A stretch of DNA of 19,101 bases from Collinsella aerofaciens (GTDB lineage Bacteria > Actinomycetota > Coriobacteriia > Coriobacteriales > Coriobacteriaceae): contig RQCP01000045.1 in NCBI GenBank assembly GCA_008668235.1, positions 1 to 19,101 of the forward strand. Direction: 5' to 3'. Shown piece after piece: positions 6,774-13,551 of the stretch. A model generated the notes under the pieces. The model saw only the letters and a program-made list of their open reading frames with translations, did no database searches and was not told the DNA's origin. Position numbers and translations under genes: made by a program. Each line of letters begins with the position of its first letter. The stretch's first letter is position 1.

Positions 6774-6835
6774 ACCCTAGTTGACCGCTAGGACTTTTAC
6801 AATGCTGCCGAAAGACACGAAAGGTTCCATCCGTC

Positions 6836-7924
6836 ATGGATTTGCTGATTGATATTCTGCTCGACGCCGGCAAGGACACGCTCTCGCTTGTGCCGTTTTT
6901 GTTGGTGACGTATCTGGCCCTCGAGACCTTGGAGCACGTCGCGGGCGACCGCGTTAACGGGGCCATCAAGCGCGCCGGCGCCGCAGGTCCCGTGGTTGGC
7001 TCGTTGCTGGGTATGGTGCCGCAGTGCGGCTTTTCGGCCATGGCGGCAACGCTGTACGCCGGTCGTGTCGTGACCTTGGGCACGTTGGTGGCGGTGTTCC
7101 TTTCGACCTCCGATGAGATGCTGCCGCTGTTGCTCGCCGAGCAGGTGCCCGTGCAGACCATGGCGATGCTTTTGGCTTCGAAGGCACTGATCGCGCTGGT
7201 CACGGGCTTTATCGTGGACGCCGCCATTCGCGGCCTGCGTCGTAACGCTCGCGCGCATGCGGCGATTCGCCGTACCGTGCTGGGAACCGCGGCCAACCCG
7301 GCCCACGTGAACTGCGCGCACGACGACCACACTGGCGGTGACATCATCGACGAGGTGGCCGAGGCGGGCGTGAGCGCCGATCACATCCATGAGCTGTGCG
7401 AGCGCGACCATTGCGGTTGCGATGAAGACGAGGACGAGCACGAACACGGACATGGCCACGATCACGGTCATGAGGACGAGCATGAACACCATGATGGCCA
7501 CGGTCACTCCCGCTCTCACGAGGGCGCGCCCCTCCTGTCGATTATTCGCAGCGCCATCTCGCACACCGTGCAGGTATCGGTATTCATTTTTCTGGTGACG
7601 CTGATTCTGGTCGCCGTGCTCGAGACCTTCGGCGAGTCCGCGATCGAGCAGTTCCTGCGTGGCAACGAGACGCTCGCCGTCCTGGGTTCGGCGCTTGTCG
7701 GCCTGATTCCCAACTGCTCGGCCAGCGTCGTCATCACACAACTGTACCTGGAAGGCGCGCTGCAGCTGGCCCCGATGCTCGCCGGCACGCTCATCTCTGC
7801 TGGTGTGGGCTACCTGGTGCTGTTCCGCACCAACCGCAGCGCCCGCGAAAACGTCCTGTTCCTGATCATGATGTACGTCATCGGTGCCGGCTGGGGCCTC
7901 ATCCTATCCGCCGTTGGCCTTTAA
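6836..7924 (+). CDS. Putative heavy-metal/manganese efflux permease (ArsP_2 / DUF2899 family) with His-rich loop
   Basis: A 362-residue integral membrane protein made of two related halves. Each half has the family signature: PQCGFSAMAATLYAGR (62-77) in the first and PNCSASVVITQLYLEGA (292-308) in the second. Hydrophobic segments lie at about 16-34, 54-75, 82-100, 108-130, 245-263, 282-305, 312-331 and 338-360. Between the halves, residues 157-228 form a hydrophilic loop with about twenty histidines, many acids and Cys160, 188, 193 and 195, very likely a metal-binding or sensing segment. Databases name members putative manganese transporters or arsenic efflux proteins; the substrate here is not proven. 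The start at 6836 has GAAAGG 11 bases upstream. It has its own promoter beside a dyad, fitting metal regulation. Confidence 0.82.
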   Translation: MDLLIDILLDAGKDTLSLVPFLLVTYLALETLEHVAGDRVNGAIKRAGAAGPVVGSLLGMVPQCGFSAMAATLYAGRVVTLGTLVAVFLSTSDEMLPLLLAEQVPVQTMAMLLASKALIALVTGFIVDAAIRGLRRNARAHAAIRRTVLGTAANPAHVNCAHDDHTGGDIIDEVAEAGVSADHIHELCERDHCGCDEDEDEHEHGHGHDHGHEDEHEHHDGHGHSRSHEGAPLLSIIRSAISHTVQVSVFIFLVTLILVAVLETFGESAIEQFLRGNETLAVLGSALVGLIPNCSASVVITQLYLEGALQLAPMLAGTLISAGVGYLVLFRTNRSARENVLFLIMMYVIGAGWGLILSAVGL

Positions 7925-7955
7925 GTAGATTATTGGGACATGTCTTACGATCTAC
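7925..7955 (+). repeat. REP-like palindrome, copy 1
   Basis: A 31-bp imperfect palindrome (ends GTAGAT/ATCTAC) with a central GGGAC on the plus strand. It matches the reverse complement of the inner 31 bases of copy 2 (7992-8028) at 25 positions. It begins right after the permease stop codon. Confidence 0.6.
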
Positions 7956-7991
7956 CCCTGTGACCAGGGCATTCCCCGCTGCCAAAACAAA

Positions 7992-8028
7992 AAGGTAGAT
8001 TTTTAGGCACGTCCCAAAAATCTACCTT
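7992..8028 (-). repeat. REP-like palindrome, copy 2 (also a probable bidirectional terminator)
   Basis: A 37-bp palindrome with perfect 13-bp arms (AAGGTAGATTTTT and its complement) around an 11-base centre that reads GGGACGTGCCT on the minus strand. It points opposite to copy 1, giving a REPIN-like pair 36 bases apart. It lies between the converging permease and yaiI-type genes, 2 bases beyond the yaiI stop, so it may also stop transcription. Confidence 0.7.
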
Positions 8029-8030
8029 GG

Positions 8031-8513
8031 TTAGCGCAGCAGCTCGGTGAGGTTGCGCTTAAAGCGGGCCCGGTCTTCGCTGGTAAATGCCGCCGGACCG
8101 CGAGTGCGACCGCCGGCGCGGCGCACCTTCTTTTCCTCGTGGCGAATAAACAGTTGCATGTCGATGGTCGCCTTATCGTAGACGCGCCCGCGTACGCCGA
8201 TGGCGGCGGCATCGCGCCCGAGCACCATGCTCGCCAAGCCAATGTCCTGCGTCACGACTACGTCGCCCGCCTGCAGGCGTTCGACAATGGCAAAGTCGGC
8301 GCTGTCGGCGCCCACGCTCACATCGAGCGTCGTGACCCAAAATCCGCGTCGCGCATGCTCGACGTCGCGCGGATCGTCGCGGCGAATGTGGCGTTCCAGG
8401 TTCTGTGTGCTGTTGCCGGCGATAACGACGGCGACGCCCGCCCGCCGCGCGCAGTCAATCGACTCGCGCGTGACCGGGCAGGCGTCTGCATCAATAAAGA
8501 GCGTTCGTGGCAT
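8031..8513 (-). CDS. YaiI/YqxD family protein (UPF0178, DUF188)
   Basis: A 160-residue cytosolic protein of the conserved YaiI/YqxD family, which has a PIN/NYN-like fold and no firmly known function. Family motifs are visible: FIDADACPV (Asp8, Asp10) at the N-terminus, then GADSADFAIVE and DVVVTQDIGLASMVL in the middle; these acids sit where PIN-type nucleases bind metal. Length matches the family (about 150-160). Its ATG directly abuts the TAG stop of the upstream membrane-protein gene (TAGATG), with no strong ribosome site of its own, so translation is probably coupled. Confidence 0.93.
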   Translation of the reverse strand: MPRTLFIDADACPVTRESIDCARRAGVAVVIAGNSTQNLERHIRRDDPRDVEHARRGFWVTTLDVSVGADSADFAIVERLQAGDVVVTQDIGLASMVLGRDAAAIGVRGRVYDKATIDMQLFIRHEEKKVRRAGGRTRGPAAFTSEDRARFKRNLTELLR

Positions 8514-9116
8514 CTAGTGCACCAGTTTGCCAAATTGAATAGCACGAACAATCAGCGTTACGCCAAACACCAGCAGTGCGGCGCCGCTAAAGATGACGAG
8601 CATCTTGGCCGACCACAGCGGATAGATAAACACGAACATGCCGGCGATGATGGAGAGTGCGCCGCTCAGGATGGCGAGGGCGCGGTTGGACGAAAGCTCG
8701 GACTCCAGAATGGACATGACACCTTCGACAATCCAGCCAAAGCCGGCCACGATAACCACCATCGTGGTGAGCGTCGCGGTCGAGAAGGCCTGGTTGCGCA
8801 GGATTATGGCGCCGCCCAAGATAATGAGTAGGTTGGAGATGATGCTCGTCACGCGCCAGCCGGTGGGCAGCAGCGGCTCAAAAATGGCAGTGAACAGCCT
8901 GATGGCAGCAGTGATTACAAAGTAAAAACCCAGGACAGTCGTCAAAAAGACGAGGGACTTGGCGGGTGCAAAAAGCAGCGCGATACCGGCGACGAGCGCC
9001 AAGACGCCCGTGATGGCGTAAATCCAGCGTACGGCCTTGACGGCTTTGCCCGCCATGCTTTTCTCGTCAAATCCAAACTGGCTCGATTTTTGGTCATCGT
9101 TCTTAAAGATGCCCAT
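8514..9116 (-). CDS. HdeD-like DUF308 membrane protein
   Basis: A 200-residue membrane protein with a polar N-terminus of about 30 residues and six hydrophobic helices in three hairpin pairs, the DUF308/HdeD layout (GVLALVAGIALLFAP; LLIILGGAIILRN; AILSGALSIIAGMFVFIYP). HdeD of E. coli is linked to acid tolerance, but most relatives, including this one, have no proven role. ATG at 9116 is chosen because AAAGGAGA lies 4 bases upstream; an in-frame ATG at 9152 has no such site. First gene of a two-gene unit with the YaiI/YqxD gene. No clear promoter was found upstream. Confidence 0.85.
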   Translation of the reverse strand: MGIFKNDDQKSSQFGFDEKSMAGKAVKAVRWIYAITGVLALVAGIALLFAPAKSLVFLTTVLGFYFVITAAIRLFTAIFEPLLPTGWRVTSIISNLLIILGGAIILRNQAFSTATLTTMVVIVAGFGWIVEGVMSILESELSSNRALAILSGALSIIAGMFVFIYPLWSAKMLVIFSGAALLVFGVTLIVRAIQFGKLVH

Positions 9117-9304
9117 AATGTCTCCTTTCCGTGCGGCGTAAGCCTTGATCATTACAACCAGTATCGCCTAAAGGCGCTGGCGTATGGGTTGGGGAGGGCG
9201 AAACGTAACCCAAAGGCCCCGAATTGTTTCCGTTGTTCCCCACGTCGCGATTTTCTATTCAACAGGTGTAGAACATTGCAGCCCTGTTCGTTATTGCCTA
9301 GGTT

Positions 9305-9323
9305 TTAGGTTAGATTCTCCTAA
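9305..9323 (+). promoter_or_regulatory. Candidate DtxR/IdeR-type iron box before the nitroreductase gene
   Basis: TTAGGTTAGATTCTCCTAA matches the DtxR/IdeR consensus TTAGGTTAGCCTAACCTAA, as I recall it, at 15 of 19 positions, with both outer ends perfect. It lies 28 bases upstream of the nitroreductase ATG, where a bound repressor would block transcription. No clear -35/-10 pair could be placed around it. Confidence 0.5.
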
Positions 9324-9351
9324 GAACAATTGCCCGAAATTGGGGGTCCCT

Positions 9352-10023
9352 ATGAACGAAACAGTTCCCGCGGCGCCGTCGAGCGCGGAGTCGATGGCAA
9401 AGCAGGGTTGCGAAAAGCTCGGCTTGGAAGCGTTTGATGCGCTGGTCCGTCGTGCCCGTACGTGCCGCCGTTTTGACGAGTCCATGCGCGTGCCGCGCGA
9501 GTTTTTGCTCGAGCTGGCGGAACTGGCGCACCTGGCTCCCTGCGGCGCCAATGCTCAGCGTCTGCGTTTTCATGTGGTAAGCGGTGCAGAGGACTGCGCT
9601 CGCGTGTTTGACGAGCTTGCATGGGCCGGCGCGCTTAAGGACTGGCCGGGTCCTGCCGAGGGTGAGCGCCCGACCGGCTACATCGCGATTCTTGCCGAGC
9701 GCGCCGTTCCGGGCAAGCCCGCCGCTCCCATTACCGAGGTCGACACGGGCATTGCCGCGCAGACGATGATGCTCGCCGCCCGCAGCGCCACGCCCGAGGT
9801 GGCAGCCTGCATGTTCAAGGCCTTTACGCCCCACGCGATCGATGCCATGGGGCTCGATAGCGACAAGTATGAGCTCAAGCTGATCATGGCGTTTGGCGTT
9901 CCGGCCGAGACGCAGGTGATCGATGCGATCGATTCCAACCCCGACGGCTCAATTAATTACTGGCGCGACGAGGCGCAGGTGCACCACGTACCCAAGCGTT
10001 CGCTCGCCGACGTGTTGGTGTAG
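9352..10023 (+). CDS. Nitroreductase-family FMN oxidoreductase
   Basis: A 223-residue protein of the nitroreductase superfamily: flavoenzymes that use FMN and a reduced nicotinamide or ferredoxin to reduce nitro compounds, quinones or other substrates. The N-terminal FMN-phosphate motif is RRARTCRRFDE (about 33-43), followed by the family segment LAHLAPCGANAQRLRFHVV (about 63-81). The middle EVDTGIAAQTMMLAARS is the usual dimer/FMN helix, and KLIMAFGVPAE is the conserved strand near the end. Length is normal. The frame is open further upstream, but ATG 9352 is chosen because a GGGGG stretch precedes it and the family similarity starts after it. The physiological substrate is unknown. A candidate iron box upstream suggests iron-dependent control. 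Confidence 0.85.
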   Translation: MNETVPAAPSSAESMAKQGCEKLGLEAFDALVRRARTCRRFDESMRVPREFLLELAELAHLAPCGANAQRLRFHVVSGAEDCARVFDELAWAGALKDWPGPAEGERPTGYIAILAERAVPGKPAAPITEVDTGIAAQTMMLAARSATPEVAACMFKAFTPHAIDAMGLDSDKYELKLIMAFGVPAETQVIDAIDSNPDGSINYWRDEAQVHHVPKRSLADVLV

Positions 10024-10055
10024 TTGAGTGTCACCGCGGTGTGATCCAGCGGTAA

Positions 10056-10090
10056 ACCACCACAAAGGTGCCTGTCCCCTTTGTGGTGGT
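10056..10090 (-). repeat. REP-like palindrome, third element
   Basis: A 35-bp palindrome with perfect 13-bp arms (ACCACCACAAAGG and its complement) around a 9-base centre. The minus strand contains GGGGACAGGCACC across the centre. It shares the GGGAC core and the 13-bp-arm design with the palindromes near 7925-8028 but has different arms. It lies between the nitroreductase and the first histidine phosphatase and could weaken read-through. Confidence 0.65.
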
Positions 10091-10105
10091 ACGAGGGGAG
10101 GGTGT

Positions 10106-10648
10106 GTGGCAGATCTGTATTTGGTGCGGCATGGGCAGACTGAGCTCAATGTGCAGAGCATTTTGCAGGGCTGGCACGATTCGTCGCTTACGGCGCGCGG
10201 GCGCGAGCAGGCGCTGACGGCGCGTACGGCGTTTGCGGCGCGTGGCGTGGCCTTTGATCATGTGTATTCCTCGCCGTTGGGCCGGGCGCGGCATACGGCC
10301 GAGCTTATCGTTGGCGAGGGCCGTTCCATAGAGCTGGTCGATGACCTGCGTGAGTGGCATTTTGGCTCGCTGGAGGGCACATCAAATCGCGAGATGCCGC
10401 CGCAGCCCTGGGGTGATTATCCGGTTGCCTTTGGTGGCGAGTCGGAAAGTGAGCTTCAGTCGCGCATGGTCGCGGCGCTGTCCCGCATCATGGCCAGGCC
10501 GCAGCACGACTGCGTGCTGGCGGTTTCCCACGGCTCAGCCTGCCAGGAGTTTCTTGAGTATGTGACTGGCGAGGGGGAGCTACCCGACAACGGCGCCGTG
10601 CTTCATTTTGGCTATTGCGACGGGGCGTTTTCGCTCCTTGATTGGTAA
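10106..10648 (+). CDS. Histidine phosphatase family protein (phosphoglycerate-mutase-like), first of two
   Basis: A 180-residue cytosolic enzyme of the histidine phosphatase superfamily, which transfers or removes phosphate through a phosphohistidine. The catalytic motif LYLVRHGQTE is at the extreme N-terminus (His9). The second arginine lies in the segment YSSPLGRARHTAE, the acidic residue in REWHFGSLEG, and the second histidine in LAVSHGSA. The start is taken as GTG 10106, preceded by GGGGAGGG, because the RHG motif should lie near the N-terminus; an ATG at 10028 would add the palindromic repeat to the protein. The substrate is unknown; relatives include CobC, GpmB-like and nucleotide phosphatases. 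Seventeen bases separate it from its paralogue. Confidence 0.88.
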   Translation: MADLYLVRHGQTELNVQSILQGWHDSSLTARGREQALTARTAFAARGVAFDHVYSSPLGRARHTAELIVGEGRSIELVDDLREWHFGSLEGTSNREMPPQPWGDYPVAFGGESESELQSRMVAALSRIMARPQHDCVLAVSHGSACQEFLEYVTGEGELPDNGAVLHFGYCDGAFSLLDW

Positions 10649-10665
10649 CGAACGAAAGGACCCCT

Positions 10666-11301
10666 ATGAATAAAGATCTGTATCTGGTCCGTCATGGACA
10701 GACGATATTCAACCTCAAGCGTATCATTCAGGGGTGGAGTGACTCGCCGCTTACGCAGTTGGGTTGCGACCAGGCGGCGCGCGCCGGCATGTTTTTACGT
10801 GCGCGCGGCATTGAGCCCGATCATGCCTACACCTCCACGCTTCATCGCACCGAGCAGACTATCGCCAACTTGTGGCCGGGCTTGGCGTACGAGCGCCTGG
10901 ACGGCCTGCGTGAGTGGTTCTTTGGCGACTTTGAGGCCGAGCGCGTGATGCTCATGCCCGAGCGCCCGTGGCGCGACTTCTATCGCCAGTTTGGCGGCGA
11001 GGGCCAGATGCAGGTGCGCGAGCGCATGGTGGCGACGTTGACCGATCTTATGCGTCGCCCGGACCACGAGTGCGTCCTCGCGGTGAGCCACGGATCGGCC
11101 ATCAAGGAGTTCATGGACCACGTGAAGGGTGCGGCGGCTGATGAGCGCGATCGCGTGCCGGGCAACTGCTCGGTGCTGCATTTCGTGTTTGACGACGAGG
11201 CCGGTACGTTTGAGCTGGTCGAAGTCTTTACGCAGGAAGATTATGCGCGCGAGCTGGGGCTTGAACCGCTCGTGGCTACTGCGGGTCCGCAGCGCGGATA
11301 A
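10666..11301 (+). CDS. Histidine phosphatase family protein, second of two
   Basis: A 211-residue paralogue of the gene just upstream, with the same opening (DLYLVRHGQT, catalytic His10), IIQGWSDSPLT, YTSTLHRTEQT with the second arginine, REWFFGDFE with the acidic residue, and ECVLAVSHGSAIKEFM with the second histidine. It has about 30 more residues than its neighbour, mainly at the C-terminus. ATG 10666 has GAAAGGA 5 bases upstream and keeps the RHG motif near the N-terminus. The pair looks like a tandem duplication that has since diverged, probably one transcript. The substrate is not known. Confidence 0.88.
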   Translation: MNKDLYLVRHGQTIFNLKRIIQGWSDSPLTQLGCDQAARAGMFLRARGIEPDHAYTSTLHRTEQTIANLWPGLAYERLDGLREWFFGDFEAERVMLMPERPWRDFYRQFGGEGQMQVRERMVATLTDLMRRPDHECVLAVSHGSAIKEFMDHVKGAAADERDRVPGNCSVLHFVFDDEAGTFELVEVFTQEDYARELGLEPLVATAGPQRG

Positions 11302-11348
11302 CGCGAGCGCGGCGGCACGGGTCGCCGGCATAACTTCTCGACGCGAAA

Positions 11349-11385
11349 GGGGCGGAGATGCATGTACCTGCTGCATCTCCGCCCC
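11349..11385. terminator. Strong hairpin terminator between convergent genes
   Basis: Perfect 14-bp arms (11349-11362 and 11372-11385, GGGGCGGAGATGCA and its complement) around a 9-base loop, followed on the plus strand by CCTGTTTGTT. It lies 48 bases after the second phosphatase stop and 46 bases beyond the end of the opposing minus-strand gene, so it may serve both. Confidence 0.8.
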
Positions 11386-11430
11386 CTGTTTGTTGGGCTG
11401 CCGATTTTTGTGCTGGACGGTCTGGTCTTG

Positions 11431-12114
11431 CTAGAACCGCGCGACCTGGTGCGTGAGCAGACCTGTCGGAACCTGCGGTGCGGCGCCGCTGACCGGCGCG
11501 GCGGGGAAGAGCACGGCAACGGTAAAGTTGAACGGCTCCTTGCCGGTGTACGTTCCGGCGGCACGGGCCTCATCGGCCAGCAGCTGCGACGCCCCGGTCA
11601 GAGCGGCGGCGTAGGCGGGGTCGTCGGCCAGTGCCGGCTCCGGTGCTTGGTCGAGCATAGCGCGGATGGCCCCGACGGCGTCCTCGCGCTTGACCTCCCA
11701 CGCGCGGTGCGTAATGCCCGCGGGGTCGGTGACGGCGTAGAGCGACGCGCCCTCTTTGGCGGCGCCCAAGATGATATCCATGACGGGCGAGGCCTCGTAG
11801 GCGAGCGACACGGGGCGCGGCTGCACCTTGAGCTCGGCGATTGCGCGCGCGGCGGCGGCCACGTCGGCGCTGGCATCGCCCTTGCCGCCCGCAAGTACAC
11901 TCGTCGGGCAGATCGCCACGACACCCGTCACACGTCCCGGCTCGCCCGAGCATTCGTACACGTAATACGCTGCACCCGGGTCCTTGAGCATCAGGCCATC
12001 GGCAAGGGCTCCGCGCAGAGCATCGTTGCCGCTCAGGATGCTGCCCATTGCAGGCAGCGCCTCGAGCACGCGGTCCTGAGCCGGGCGGATGCAGGGAAAC
12101 GGAAATGCTTTCAT
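11431..12114 (-). CDS. Compact, divergent DUF1015-like protein
   Basis: A 227-residue protein I recognise only by partial likeness to DUF1015, a widespread family of unknown biochemical role often found with serA/serC. Matching blocks in order: the opening AFPFPCIRPAQDRVLEALP, YYVYECSGEPGRVTGVVA, PVSLAYEASPVMDIIL, LYAVTDPAGITHRAWEV and FNFTVAVLFPAAPVSG. Family members usually have about 400 residues and a conserved HHR segment (YIADGHHRSASA-like); here that place reads ALADDPAYAAALTGASQLLA and the HHR is gone. It may therefore have lost the original activity. The start at 12114 has TAGGAC about 6 bases upstream. It follows the M20 peptidase by 39 bases, likely on one transcript. Confidence 0.6.
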   Translation of the reverse strand: MKAFPFPCIRPAQDRVLEALPAMGSILSGNDALRGALADGLMLKDPGAAYYVYECSGEPGRVTGVVAICPTSVLAGGKGDASADVAAAARAIAELKVQPRPVSLAYEASPVMDIILGAAKEGASLYAVTDPAGITHRAWEVKREDAVGAIRAMLDQAPEPALADDPAYAAALTGASQLLADEARAAGTYTGKEPFNFTVAVLFPAAPVSGAAPQVPTGLLTHQVARF

Positions 12115-12153
12115 GGGCGGTCCTAACGCACGAGTCGGTTTGTTCGCGGCTTA

Positions 12154-13374
12154 TTATGCCCCAACTTGCCCATTCGCGTCCCAGAGCACGTTATCGGCGA
12201 GCGCGATGAGCACGTTCTGACAGCGAACGATATCGGCGTGGGGCACATATTCGTTGGGCTTGTGCGCGAGCGCGAGCGACCCGGGACCGTAGCTCATGCA
12301 ATTGCGGTTACCTGTCTTGCCGGCAATGACGGCGGTGTCGGTGTAGCCGGTAAAGAAGCCGACGGTTGTGTCCGCGTCCGTCACGTCATCGGCGGCACGC
12401 TTGAGCGCTGCTAGAAGGGGAGAGTTCGGGTCGCGCTCGATGGCGGGGCGGTCGCCCGTCACGGTGTAGCTGCCATGGCAACCGGGAATGGCGGCTTTGG
12501 CGACGGCGATGGCCTGCTCTACCATGCGCTTCGCGGCTGCCGTATCGGTCGGCGGAGTCAGGCGCATATCGACCCAGACCTTGGCGCGGTCGGGCACGAC
12601 ATAGGGGCGATATCCGCCCTCAATTTGGCCAAACGTGATGGTCGAAGACCCCAGCTCATCATGCTCGGGCAGCGCTGCGAACGCATGGCGCAGCGCGCAG
12701 ACGGCCTCGGCCATGGCGGCGACGGCATCGGCGCCCTTCCAAGGCTGGCTCGCGTGTGCCGTCACGCCAGCCATTTCAATCTCGAACCACGTACGCCCCT
12801 TGTGCGCCACCTGGATCTGTCCGTCGGTGGGCTCGGTGTCCAGCACCCATTCGCGCGAACCGACCCAGCCGGCATCGATGGCTGCCTCGGAGCCTCGCAT
12901 AAAGTCCTCTTCGTCGACCGAGCAGATGAGCGAAAAGCCGCGGCGGGGTAGCGCGCCATCCGCCGCCACGCGCTCGAGCGTATGGACCAGTGCGGCAATG
13001 GCGCAGGCCAGGCCACCCTTCATGTCGCAGGCGCCACGGCCATAGAGTTTGTCGTTGCGCACAACCGTCCCGAGCGGCGGAATGTCCGCGTCCCAGCCAT
13101 CGCCCAGCGTAACGGTATCCATATGGCAGATATAGACGAGTCGCGGCTCGTCGCTTTGGCCCGGCACGGTGACCATAAGGTTGCGGCGCCCGGGGAGTAC
13201 TTCGAGCTCTGCAATCTGCACGGCATCGAGTACCGGATGGCTCAGCTGCGCCAACTGTTCCTCAACCAACGCTTTGATATAGCGTTCAATCTCGCCCTCA
13301 TACGCACCTGGGTCGGAACTGTCGATCCGCACGAGTCCTTGCGTAAGCCGCCAAGCAAAATCTGTATCAACCAT
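12154..13374 (-). CDS. M20-family metallopeptidase (ArgE/DapE/CPG2-like deacylase or aminoacylase)
   Basis: A 406-residue cytosolic zinc hydrolase. The di-metal ligands are all present in the usual order: His in YICHMDTV, bridging Asp in GRGACDMKGGLA, the catalytic Glu pair in SVDEEDFMRGS, the acidic residue in LDTEPTD, and the C-terminal His in NEYVPHADI. The dimerisation (lid) domain lies between, with VTAHASQPWKGADA. Relatives remove acyl groups from amino acids or dipeptides (acetylornithine, succinyl-diaminopimelate, carnosine and others); motifs alone do not fix the substrate. ATG 13374 has GAGGTG 5 bases upstream; the open frame before it is not protein-like. Probably co-transcribed with the DUF1015-like gene and separated from serA by two hairpins. 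Confidence 0.9.
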   Translation of the reverse strand: MVDTDFAWRLTQGLVRIDSSDPGAYEGEIERYIKALVEEQLAQLSHPVLDAVQIAELEVLPGRRNLMVTVPGQSDEPRLVYICHMDTVTLGDGWDADIPPLGTVVRNDKLYGRGACDMKGGLACAIAALVHTLERVAADGALPRRGFSLICSVDEEDFMRGSEAAIDAGWVGSREWVLDTEPTDGQIQVAHKGRTWFEIEMAGVTAHASQPWKGADAVAAMAEAVCALRHAFAALPEHDELGSSTITFGQIEGGYRPYVVPDRAKVWVDMRLTPPTDTAAAKRMVEQAIAVAKAAIPGCHGSYTVTGDRPAIERDPNSPLLAALKRAADDVTDADTTVGFFTGYTDTAVIAGKTGNRNCMSYGPGSLALAHKPNEYVPHADIVRCQNVLIALADNVLWDANGQVGA

Positions 13375-13457
13375 AGGCACCTCACAGATAGTTAGGTCAA
13401 CATACAGATTGTATGCCAAGAAGCGGCTCGGTGCATTTAATGGAGTGCTCACAGAAA

Positions 13458-13489
13458 CGGGGGCGCCTCTCATGCGAAAGGCGCCCCCG
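13458..13489 (-). terminator. Terminator downstream of serA, distal hairpin
   Basis: An 11-bp perfect GC-rich stem (CGGGGGCGCCT and its complement) with a 10-base loop. On the minus strand it is followed by TTTCTGTG, a usable U-rich tail. It separates the serCA transcript from the peptidase gene. Confidence 0.8.
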
Positions 13490-13506
13490 CGGGCATTCAA
13501 TGTCAG

Positions 13507-13539
13507 TGACGGGCAGGCCACATGGGGAACTGCCCGTCA
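13507..13539 (-). terminator. Terminator downstream of serA, proximal hairpin
   Basis: Perfect 10-bp arms (TGACGGGCAG and its complement) with a 13-base loop, starting 12 bases beyond the serA stop codon. Together with the next hairpin it forms a tandem end to the serCA transcript; alone it lacks a U-tract and may mainly protect the 3' end. Confidence 0.65.
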
Positions 13540-13551
13540 GATCAGCCGGCG

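Noticed and set aside
6664..6835. A yybP-ykoY manganese riboswitch before the putative Mn permease.
   Set aside because: The leader after the likely promoter is only about 55 bases and has no matching helices.
6797..7741. Long His/Gln/Arg-rich minus-strand frame opposite the metal permease.
   Set aside because: It is the antisense reading of the His-rich loop and hydrophobic segments; the plus strand has the family motifs.
9117..9152. Upstream ATG (9152) for the HdeD-like protein.
   Set aside because: It would place the AAAGGAGA ribosome site inside the coding region and add a non-conserved leader.
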